The translations under genes and the position numbers were made by a program. The notes below the pieces were generated by a model. That model was not told the DNA's origin. It made no database searches and saw only the letters and a list, made by a program, of their open reading frames with translations. Source: Alectoria sarmentosa (lineage: Eukaryota > Ascomycota > Lecanoromycetes > Lecanorales > Parmeliaceae). Taken from it: DNA of 19,750 nucleotides. Shown here piece by piece: positions 1 to 7,100 of this stretch; within the stretch, counting starts at the first letter, position 1; each line of letters opens with the position of its first letter. The stretch is from NCBI GenBank assembly GCA_009733775.1, contig WOGZ01000479.1:1-19750 (forward strand), read 5' to 3'.

Positions 1-61
1 CCAAAGGCCTGAACTGGTCCATTTGAAGCTATATAAACGGTTCGTAGTCCGTCCAAATAGT

Positions 62-116
62 CAGACGGTCTAAGTCCATTTGGACCGTCCGTCCAGACGG
101 TCTAAATCCATTTGGA
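62..116. repeat. Tandem 23-bp repeat at 32-bp spacing
   Basis: CAGACGGTCTAAGTCCATTTGGA at 62-84 recurs with one change at 94-116. Related words (GTCCGTCC, CCATTTG) occur nearby at 16-60. This resembles the subterminal repeats of small DNA transposons. Confidence 0.8.
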
Positions 117-396
117 TCTACCACCCCCCTTCGAGTCGATATATTTCGTGTCTGCTTTGCGGGGTGATGTGAGGAGGTCGTGGTCCTTGCAGCGATGATA
201 AATGAAGTTGAAATAGTAGTAGAAGCCTCTGATAGCTCGGATTCATCTATGTGCCATGGTGATGTGGTTGTTGAATAATAATGTGACATTAATGTGCTGA
301 GCCTCGGAGAAAAGTTTGTTCTCAATCACATCAGCCCTATTGCATTGCTACTACTCCATAAATATACGCCTATCGTGCTCAGATATGCAGCAGTCA

Positions 397-545
397 AAAT
401 GGACTATTGGTTCAGACCGTCCGTCCATACTACTGAACCAGTCCATGGTAGTCCGTTCAGTAGCATGGACCTGTCCGGACTACTAGTCTATTAGACTAGT
501 CCAGACCACTAAGGACTAATAGTTCGATTTGGTGGTCTGGACCAT
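397..545. repeat. Dense short inverted repeats, probable end of a mobile element
   Basis: The words CTACTGAAC, GGACTAC/GTAGTCC and GGTCTGGAC/GTCCAGACC occur repeatedly in both directions. A near-perfect 19-bp palindrome lies at 482-500 (ACTAGTCTA-T-TAGACTAGT, with an unpaired centre). Together with 62-116 this suggests one small DNA transposon spanning the left edge, inserted in the 3' end of the ankyrin gene near 545. I could not find a matching target duplication, so the element's limits are not proven. Positions 117-396 hold no gene that I can support. Confidence 0.5.
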
Positions 546-998
546 CGGGCGCCCTGTCCCCTTCTCAATCGCCAATTTCACACAGGCCGGATGGTAGACT
601 GCAAAATGCAGTGTAGACACCTTACGAAAACTTCTCAATGTGATATCGGCTCGGTTCGCGAGCAGAACTTCCATGGCTGATGGGTTTCCGGCGGCTGCTG
701 CGTAATGTAGGGCGGATCTTCCTTGATTATCCCGAGCATCAATGTCCAGCACTTGGGCTCCCTTCTCCAGGAGTACCTTGAGTCGTGGCGCGCTGCAAAA
801 CGCCAGGTGCAGCACTGTCTCACCTTCAGAGGTCTTGACTCCCAGATCGGCCCCATGGTCAAGCAGCAGTCGAATGATGTCTAGGTGCTCATCATCCTCG
901 CTCAAAGCCGCAATGAAGTCGGGATCTTTGACGAGACCCATTAAGGGATCAGGGGCGTTCTCCATCCAATGTGATAAACGCTTCAGGAATTTCTGACG
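516..998 (-). pseudogene. Ankyrin-repeat block 2 of the NLR-like gene (3' of the MULE)
   Basis: Continues the ankyrin array on the far side of the transposon, starting with the second copy of the target duplication (RQK again) and then FLKRLSHWMENAP. About four repeats follow: DIIRLLLDHGADLGVKTSEG, TVLHLAFCSAPRLKVLLEKG, SALHYAAAAGNPSAMEVLLA and STLHFAVYHPACVKLAIEKG. The insertion plus one duplication copy is 975 bp (325 codons), so both blocks are in one frame. The last repeat is cut short: after KLAIEKG the sequence no longer looks ankyrin-like (TGRPMVQTTKSNY) and stops at TAG 516-518 within repeat-rich DNA. The original 3' end has therefore probably been lost to a second insertion. Confidence 0.85.
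989..998. repeat. Target-site duplication, left copy
   Basis: ATTTCTGACG, identical to 1964-1973. It directly abuts the GGGCAAATTA terminus of the element. Confidence 0.92.
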
Positions 999-1149
999 GG
1001 GCAAATTACTACTTCATACCCCAAACCTTGCGTTTATTACATTTTCATACCCCAAACTACTGAATCATACCCCTCACCAAAAAATGGGGTATGATTCGGT
1101 AATTTGTCAAAAGTAGGGGTATGATTCAGTAGTTTGTCATCTTGGTGTA
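999..1149 (+). repeat. Left terminal inverted repeat of the MULE
   Basis: Matches the reverse complement of 1822-1963 almost base for base. The main difference is a roughly 10-base loop insertion near 1074-1085. It carries the octamer CATACCCC or its complement five times (1015, 1046, 1066, 1086, 1116), three in one direction and two in the other, so each end can itself fold into a hairpin. Such subterminal arrays often serve as transposase-binding sites; that role is inference here. Confidence 0.88.
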
Positions 1150-1182
1150 GAGTGTAGGGTAGAGTATGCCAGGCACGGGTGT

Positions 1183-1345
1183 GGTAACCATGGGTACGGT
1201 CGCATGGGTATGGTAGCCATGGTCAGGCATGAGTATGGTCGCATGAGTATGATAGCCATGGTCAGGCATGGGTATGGTCGCATGAGTATGGTAACCATGG
1301 TCAGGCATGGGTACGGTCGCATGAGTATGGGTAGCCATGGGTGTG
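1183..1345. repeat. 39-bp minisatellite inside the MULE, about four units
   Basis: The phrase GTCAGGCATG recurs at 1222, 1261 and 1300, exactly 39 bases apart, with a degenerate unit before and a partial one after. Because 39 is a multiple of three and the unit has no stop, several frames stay open across it. Those open frames are not evidence of a gene. Confidence 0.9.
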
Positions 1346-1349
1346 GTAA

Positions 1350-1797
1350 TCATGGATGTGATCGCATGATAATCGTTCTGAAAGGCCAATCATTCGGAAT
1401 CCTTTTCAAATGCGGTCGGAGAAATTCCCTTATTTTTATGATCGCACGGTTCACATCGCGGATCTTCTCCTTTACAATTTTACGTTCGTATTTATTCCTT
1501 GAAAGTTCGAGATCGAATAGATAACGACCCACAGGGCTGTTTAAGGGATCACCTGGGGGGTTGCCTGAGGGGCTGTTAAGGGGATTGTTTAGGGGGCTGC
1601 CTGAGGGGCTGTCAAGGGGACTGTTTAGGGGGTTGCCTGAGGGGCTGTCAACCAAGGGGACTGTTTGAAGGGCTGCCGGGAGGGCTGCCTGGGGGGCTGT
1701 CTGAGGGGTTGTCTGAACAATGCGCTTTGGATTATGTCGTCGGAATTGTCCCTGAAAGTACCTCAATGTGGACTTGTACCTCCCTATCGAATCTTAT
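1350..1797 (-). CDS. Anonymous open frame carried by the MULE; possible captured gene fragment
   Basis: A frame of about 149 codons opens after a TAA near 1797 and ends at 1350. It has no ATG near its start (the first possible start, at 1766, is TTG), so it is more likely an exon fragment than a complete gene. In order it has a basic segment (GRYKSTLRYFQGQFRRHNPK), a Thr/Pro/Ala-rich stretch, three 12-residue repeats of the form SPSGNPLNSPLD, and a charged helix-prone tail containing RNKYERKIVKEKIRDVNRA. I do not recognise the family. The shift from low-complexity repeats to a charged helical tail is more gene-like than the minisatellite alone would give. MULEs that carry host gene pieces are known. 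Chance opening caused by the 36-bp period is the main alternative. Confidence 0.3.
1528..1715. repeat. 36-bp minisatellite inside the MULE
   Basis: Plus-strand units such as TGTTTAGGGGG...GCCTGAGGGGCTGT recur at 36-base spacing (TGTTT at 1586 and 1622), with degenerate units on both sides. Guanine runs on the plus strand are frequent. On the minus strand the period equals 12 codons. Confidence 0.85.
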
Positions 1798-1821
1798 CGG
1801 GCCCAAAAAAATTAAGGTGCG

Positions 1822-1963
1822 TACGCCAAAATGGCAAACTACTGAATCATACCCCTACTTTTGACAAATTACCGAATCATACCCCTTTGGGGTATGATTC
1901 AGTAGTTTGGGGTATGAAAATGTAATAAACGCAAGGTTTGGGGTATGAAGTAGTAATTTGCCC
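1822..1963 (-). repeat. Right terminal inverted repeat of the MULE
   Basis: Inverted copy of 999-1149, with the same five CATACCCC octamers (1848, 1878, 1889, 1909, 1940). The hairpin loop is shorter than on the left. Confidence 0.88.
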
Positions 1964-1973
1964 ATTTCTGACG
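1964..1973. repeat. Target-site duplication, right copy
   Basis: ATTTCTGACG, identical to 989-998. The ankyrin coding sequence resumes immediately after it. Confidence 0.92.
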
Positions 1974-2843
1974 TGGATCATATGCTATGTGGACTGGGAG
2001 CTGGTGGATATCTGGAATTCCAGTCGCCGCAAGACTTTCACCATAGTGTCGAATGTTATCAAGACGCTTTTGGAATATATTCTGGGATGACGCAGCCACT
2101 TGCAGCAAACTATTTCCGGATTCGTCAAGCACGGTGATCGAAGCTCCTGCATCAATAAGGGCCTGCACTGCGGTGCTGCGACCGTTATCCACCGCTACTA
2201 ATAGGGCAGCACGGCCTTTACTATCTTCAAAGTTTACGTCCGCGCCAAGAGAAATAGCAAGTTTTATGAGCTCTGGTCTACCATGGGCCGAAGACTGCAT
2301 GAGTATCAGGTTTGCCCTATCTGCGCGCCTTGGAGCTGCATGTATGTAGGTCTTGATGACTAGCTTCTGATTGAAGAGGATCGCACACTGGATTTCGTGT
2401 TTCTCAAGCTTGACAGTCTTGTCGTGTTCTAATATCATTTTTACGATGGATGCATGACCGAAAGCGGATGCTTTGTATAGTGCGGTGTATTCTCTGTGAT
2501 CTTGCGTCGTAATGTCAGCTCCAGCCGCCAACAATAACCGTGCGCAAACAGCTAGTCCAGATTCTGCAGCCCAATGGAAAGCTGTCTTCTTTCGTTCATC
2601 TTCGGCATTGAGGTCCAAGCCTGTGACATCTTTGAGCAAGGCCTCAACTATGGATTCCAACGCAAATGAGACAGCAACGTGAATTGGCATATGCTTCGAG
2701 CTACAGAGCGAGCGTCCATAGCTTAAATTCGCATCTCGATATTGGGCTTGGACAGCGCTTGCGAGTGCCTTCGGTGTCCTCAAAAAAGCAAGAACTTCGC
2801 CTTCAAGTATTTTGTCCGTTGCTTCGCCACGAGCATGATCGCC
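1974..2843 (-). pseudogene. Ankyrin-repeat block 1 of the NLR-like gene (5' of the MULE)
   Basis: In the same frame as the preceding region, after the TGA at 2844. About five to six ankyrin repeats are visible: a divergent one around MPIHVAVSFALESIVEALL, then TAFHWAAESGLAVCARLLLA with GAD, TALYKASAFGHASIVKMILE, a weak unit around PELIKLAISLGADVN, AALLVAVDNGRSTAVQALID with AGA, and NSLLQVAASS. These show the TPLH-like turn, the helix pair and the GAD tip typical of the fold. The frame runs into the transposon at 1973 (one target-duplication copy encodes RQK) and terminates inside it at 1899. Ankyrin blocks at the C-terminus of fungal NLRs are the presumed ligand-sensing part. If translation restarted at the ATG at 2783 a fragment could in principle be made, but nothing suggests it is used. 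Confidence 0.87.
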
Positions 2844-3435
2844 TCAATGGTGGGCGGCGTAATCCATCAATGAATTGCGCATTAACCGAGTAGGTAAGAA
2901 CGTGCTCGTCGCAATGGGACCTTCGATCTTGATCATTCCATCGAATGAACGAGTCGATTTGAAGTCACAGCGCCCTTGAGCAAATTCATCGAAGCGAAGG
3001 TACGTAAGACATGTTTTAGCAAGCCGAACGTGAGCCCTTGGAAAATACGTGGCAACCTTGCCTTCAAAGAAATCTTGAGTTGTCTGATGAACCAGCCGGA
3101 CGATTTGGCTTTCTTTGTCGACTGTCATCAGGCCTGCGCACGAACGAACAAGATGGTCGAAGTTCACGAGGTTCTCTTGATTCAAAATGGTGTTTTTCAC
3201 TCTAGTCGCAAGAGCGAGTCGAAGCTCTTGGATTTTGAGTTGTCGAAATGAGCATGAAACCCAGCACAATGCCTGCTGGGCATCATTTCGGGAGTCAATG
3301 TTTTGATCAGTGACCCTGTTCCATGTCTCAAGGTAGAGCTCATCCAGATCTTTGGGAGAACACCTGATTGCTTCGCGCAGGTTTTTCAGAGTAGTCTTAG
3401 TTGCCAGCGAGTCTAGTTGTAGCCTTAGTAAGAAC
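2844..3435 (-). pseudogene. Post-NACHT helical/winged region of the NLR-like gene
   Basis: This stretch is well preserved and has ordinary GC. In order it shows LDSLATKTTLKNLREAI, SPKDLDELYLETWNRV, ALCWVSCSFRQLKIQELR, LVRSCAGLMTVDKES, IVRLVHQTTQDFFE, HVRLAKTCLTYLRFDEF and MDYAAHH. In fungal NACHT-ankyrin proteins this is the region that links the ATPase to the repeats, and the order and spacing match. It ends at TGA 2844-2846. The same frame continues past the stop as GDHARGEATDKIL, and the family usually reads YAA-x-HWG-H here, so the stop most likely replaced a tryptophan codon. No other damage is visible in this part. Confidence 0.88.
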
Positions 3436-3494
3436 CTATAATTATGGTCAGCACGTTTTGCTCTCGTCAATGCCCGTCTTTAATAAAGGTTTAC
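3436..3494 (-). other. Spliceosomal intron, 59 bp
   Basis: On the minus strand the intron starts GTAAAC (3494-3489) and ends TTATAG (3441-3436). A TGCTGAC branch-point motif lies about ten bases before the acceptor (the CTGAC part is 3451-3447). Removing it changes frame and joins the exons as AAG AT|G TTC, giving GKM-FLLRLQLDSLATK, which fits the family consensus exactly. Size and motifs are typical of ascomycete introns. Confidence 0.88.
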
Positions 3495-3745
3495 ATCTTG
3501 CCCGCCCTCTCAACGATCGTCGTAACAATGTCATCTTTAAGTGCCATATTTTCCCGAATAGATTTTGAAATGTCATCATAGTCAGAAATGCCGTCCTCAA
3601 TTCGCTGGCAAACGAGTCGTTCAATATCACTGTCTGTAGCCCGGATCTCGATCTCATTCGCCTTTAGGAAGCTGCTGTTGATCAACCGAGAAGTCATCAA
3701 GATTCGTATTTCAATCTCAATAAAGGGTGTTTGGGTCAAGATGTA
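3495..3745 (-). pseudogene. C-terminal part of NACHT domain (exon before the intron)
   Basis: The segment continues the frame of the Walker B piece after the TAA at 3746. It reads ILMTSRLI, matching the I-x-x-TSRP strand that follows Walker B, then EIEIRATDSDIERLVCQRI. That is the typical stretch in which an acidic-rich turn is followed by a helix that begins the linker to the winged-helix region. It ends in VERAGKM, which in the family runs on into FLL-x-L-x-LDSL; the last codon is split by the intron (AT|G). Only the proline of TSRP looks changed (to L). Base composition is intermediate between the intact part to the left and the AT block to the right. The ATG at 3739 is an internal methionine, not a gene start. 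Confidence 0.8.
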
Positions 3746-4140
3746 TTAAAGCTTTAAAACAAAAGTCGCGCGAATTCTGCGATCTTCAGAATATTCATTT
3801 AACGCATCGATCATAAAAAACATCGCGGAATATCTGCGAATTTCCGATTGAAATATCGATATCACCTCTTTTAAACTTGAATTAATATGATATCGAGCGT
3901 ATTTAACGTATAAAGCTTTCGCTTTTTCGATCAATAAGTCTCGACTTTAAAAGAGTTCTCTTCAAAAATCAATAAAAAAATTTGTTAACGTTTATAATTT
4001 GTTCAATTTGATCTCACAATATATAAAAGCGATTTTCATCTTTATTTAATCGATTTGCGATTGACGAAGATGCTTAATAATGATGAATTTGATAAAACAT
4101 ATATAAAAGATCGTATATAAAAGCCGCGAATGCATTTTAC
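3746..4140 (-). pseudogene. RIP-degraded NACHT core (Walker B region) of the NLR-like gene
   Basis: Read on the minus strand in the frame of the codon at 3934-3932, this piece follows the NACHT order. There is an AFIYCE strand (about 4033-4013; family usually has a Y-Y/F-C motif here), a helical stretch ALYVKY, then FQSEIRRYS, then Walker B FFMIDALNEYSE with its aspartate at 3808-3806. The family consensus is close to V-DALDEC, so the second acidic residue is now N, as a G-to-A change would give. In-frame stops at 3746, 3947, 3992 and 4046 are all TAA, explicable by CAA to TAA (CpA to TpA, the RIP context); 3962 is TGA. Upstream of about 4090 the P-loop should appear, but I cannot read it. 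GC content falls steeply through this segment, so it marks where RIP damage begins. Confidence 0.75.
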
Positions 4141-7100
4141 ATTATAACGATTTTGTTAAAATCAACTATAAAAAATCGAGTTATCGTTAATAAAAATAAT
4201 TGCTAAATCGTTAAGTCGTCGCTTTCACTTACGAATTTTATAATATTATAAACATTATTTTCGCCTTCTTTTTATGCTTTGAATTCTTTAAAATTTAAAA
4301 ATCATTTTTTGATATTTAATTATTAATTAATATAAACGTCTCATTATTTTTAATAAAAGTCGAGAAAATTAAATTAATTTATAATGATTTAACGCTTATT
4401 ATATTTTCTTAATTTTAAAATAAATTATTATTTAAAAACGTAGAAATTACGTCAAAATTTTTATTATTTATATTAATATAATATTCAATCTACATTTTAT
4501 AATTATCATTTTTAAATGTGATTTTTATAATTATTATGCGCTCGTATATTAATATATTATTATTTTATTAAAACGATATTAAAAGAAATAAAAAAGAGAA
4601 TTTGCAAAATTAAATTTTAATTATTTATTATAAAAGCGTGTTTAATAATTAAATTTATAGAAAGAAAAATCGTATATAATATTATTAAAAAATAATATTA
4701 TTAAAAGTAAATAAATTAAATAAACGAGTTTTGATATTAATTTTTTAACAATTGAAAAACGCGTATAATTTGAAATAAACGATGATTTTCTTCACGATTT
4801 ATAAAATTAATTAATAAGAAACGTTTATGCATTATAAATTTTATCAAAAATTTTCAAAACATTATTTAAAAGAGATATCACTTATATAAACGTCGATAAA
4901 TTCAAATTTACGATACTTTATAAACGTTTAAAAAATCTTTATTAAATCGAGCGATCTTATTAATTTATATTGAAAATCGAAATAAAAGAAATATATATTT
5001 ACGATTAGTTTCTGCACGTGCGTATAAGAGTTAATAATATAAATTTTTATTATAATGTAGCTATTCGATTTTAAAGTCTTTTTTAAACGCTATATTATTA
5101 ACAATTAGCATATAATAAATTTTGAAACCTCTTAAAAAATCTTAATTATCACATCTTTATCGTTTTAAAATTTAATAATATTTTTTTGTTATTTAATGCG
5201 ACATCGAAATCATATCAAAATTAAATTCGAAATAAATAAAATTCACAACCCTTCGCAATCTTAATAACGTTGTCATAAAATGAATATTTATTTTCTTTCT
5301 AATGCTTTTTTTTACTTAAATAATATTTATTCTTTATTTTTACATATTTTTTTTATAAAATTAATATTTGCGACTTATATTCTTTTTTGCGATTCAAATA
5401 AAATACGAATTAATTTTAAAATTCGCACTAAGCGAAGTTGAGCTGCTTATTTATATTTTTTAAATAAAATTTATAATTAACGAAATATCAACATTATTTT
5501 TATATATAACTTAAAAAAGCATAAAAAAAAAACGTGAACAAAGAAAATTACATTATGACTCAAAGATTTGCTATCTAAAAAAGTCTCACAAATTTAAATC
5601 TTAATTTTCGATTATAACGCGAACATTTATTATTTTTAATCACGACTCGTCTCGAATAACACGATTAAAAATCATATAAACAATTTAATAATTAACTTTA
5701 TCGATCTCAAATACGAAAAAAAACAAATCGTCGCACATTCGATTATATTTATAATTCACAATTTAAATAATCTGCTTTATATAAAAATAAATCATTATTA
5801 ACAAAATTCGAAATATAAATAATTAAAATGAAGCAGATCTTATCAACTAAAAAAAACAATTTACAAAAATTTCATATAAAAAATATCTCAGACTGTACAA
5901 AACGAATCATTTTTTTCAAAACATTTTATCAAGATTCGGATAAAGCACAATGAATTGAGATAAAAAAAAAAAATTTCTTTTTTTTTCGGTTAAAATTCAT
6001 CGAAGAACTTTCTAAAAAGTTAAAATAAGATTTTAACACGTTGATAAAATTTAAAGTTTCATTTTCGTAATAATTCTCACATCGCGTTGAAAAATCAAAG
6101 ATTAAGATCGAAATTATTTATTTCTTCGAAAAGCTTAGCTTAAATGTTAACGATTATTTTATTAACAAAATATATCGATTTCGATTTTAAATGATTTCAA
6201 CTATAAGACTTATTTAATATAAATTGTTTTTGAAAAATTAACACGTTTAAAAGAATATTCGACACTTTTAATACGCTAATCATTGCGATATATACAAATT
6301 TAATAACGCGACGAATAAAAATTATCAAAAAGTTATCGATGTTTTCGCAAAATAAATAAAGAAATTAAAAAAAACGATCAAAAAGAAAAATATTAAATCG
6401 ATTAATTTCAATACATTTTTGCAAAAGATCATAATTAATTTTAATCTCAATTTGAAAATAAAGTCATTTTCGAAAACAATAATTAAAGAAATTAATTTGA
6501 AAAATATAAATCGATAAATATAACGAACTGAGAAATTTAAATAAATAACTTTTATTATAATAAAAACATTATGCTAATCTTCGAATCACTTTAAAACGCG
6601 AGTTCATTTTAAATGAGAATTTTTTATAAAAAGAAATGTTGAAGAATAAATATAATCAAAAGCGCTTCGTGATAAAAAAAAATTTATATATATCGAAATA
6701 ATCGCAATTTGAAATCGTCGTCATTTAAATTTAAAATAAAAAAAATTCGAGATAGCGCTTGAAAAAATGACATTATTTATTAATTAATTAATGTTATTAT
6801 ATTATTTATTCATATTTCATTAATAAATGTTTATAAATATATAATAGCGTTATACAATTTATATCAAAATTTATTAAAATCAAAATTAAAATTATCACAT
6901 TCGCATTTATTTATCTGCGAAATTTATTTATTTAAAGATTTACTCGATAGATATTAATTATATAAAATTTTATAACTTTAACCCTTTTACATTATTAGCG
7001 CTTTTATTTATCTTAAAATGATTTCACATTATTAAATCGAATACGCACTTAAAACACATTATCAAAATTAACTCATCGAATAAATTAAAGATTTTCTGAT

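Larger units (their letters stand above)
999..1963. mobile_element. Non-autonomous Mutator-like element (MULE), 965 bp
   Basis: The ends are long inverted repeats, both starting GGGCAAATTACTACTTCATA when read inward. The element is flanked by a perfect 10-bp direct repeat, ATTTCTGACG, at 989-998 and 1964-1973. Long terminal inverted repeats with a 9-11 bp target duplication are the hallmark of the Mutator superfamily. No transposase is encoded. The centre holds two minisatellites and an anonymous open frame. The inverted repeats are nearly identical and the element shows no RIP damage, so the insertion is probably recent. It lies inside the ankyrin coding region and closes the frame with stop codons. 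Confidence 0.88.
516..4140 (-). pseudogene. Broken NLR-like gene (NACHT ATPase + ankyrin repeats), whole locus
   Basis: Minus-strand pieces line up in the order of a fungal NACHT-ankyrin protein: NACHT with Walker B, the helical/winged region after NACHT, then about ten ankyrin repeats. Members of this family are cytosolic STAND ATPases implicated in non-self recognition and heterokaryon incompatibility; no role can be shown for this one. The breaks are: loss of the 5' half into RIP-mutated DNA, stops at 3746-3748, 3947-3949, 3962-3964, 3992-3994 and 4046-4048, a TGA at 2844-2846, a 965-bp transposon at 999-1963, and a 3' end that runs into repeat DNA and stops at 516-518. The 2844-3435, 1974-2843 and 516-998 parts are in one frame; the 3495-4078 part joins them through an intron. 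The P-loop and N-terminal effector domain are not recognisable. I see no start codon or promoter. The pseudogene call is firm; the exact 5' limit is not. Confidence 0.88.

Noticed and set aside
29..325. 98-codon minus-strand open frame at the left edge
   Set aside because: Its 3' half consists of the 32-bp-spaced repeats, and the rest is Ser/Thr-rich with no recognisable domain. It is probably chance opening in repeat DNA.
1183..1345. CRISPR-like repeat array
   Set aside because: The units abut with no unique spacers and sit inside a eukaryotic transposon. It is a minisatellite.
1126..1389. Minus-strand frame with 13-residue repeats (HTHATVPMPDHGY)
   Set aside because: It is created by the 39-bp minisatellite, whose period is a multiple of three. 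Other frames across the same DNA are open too, so there is no sign of selection for coding.
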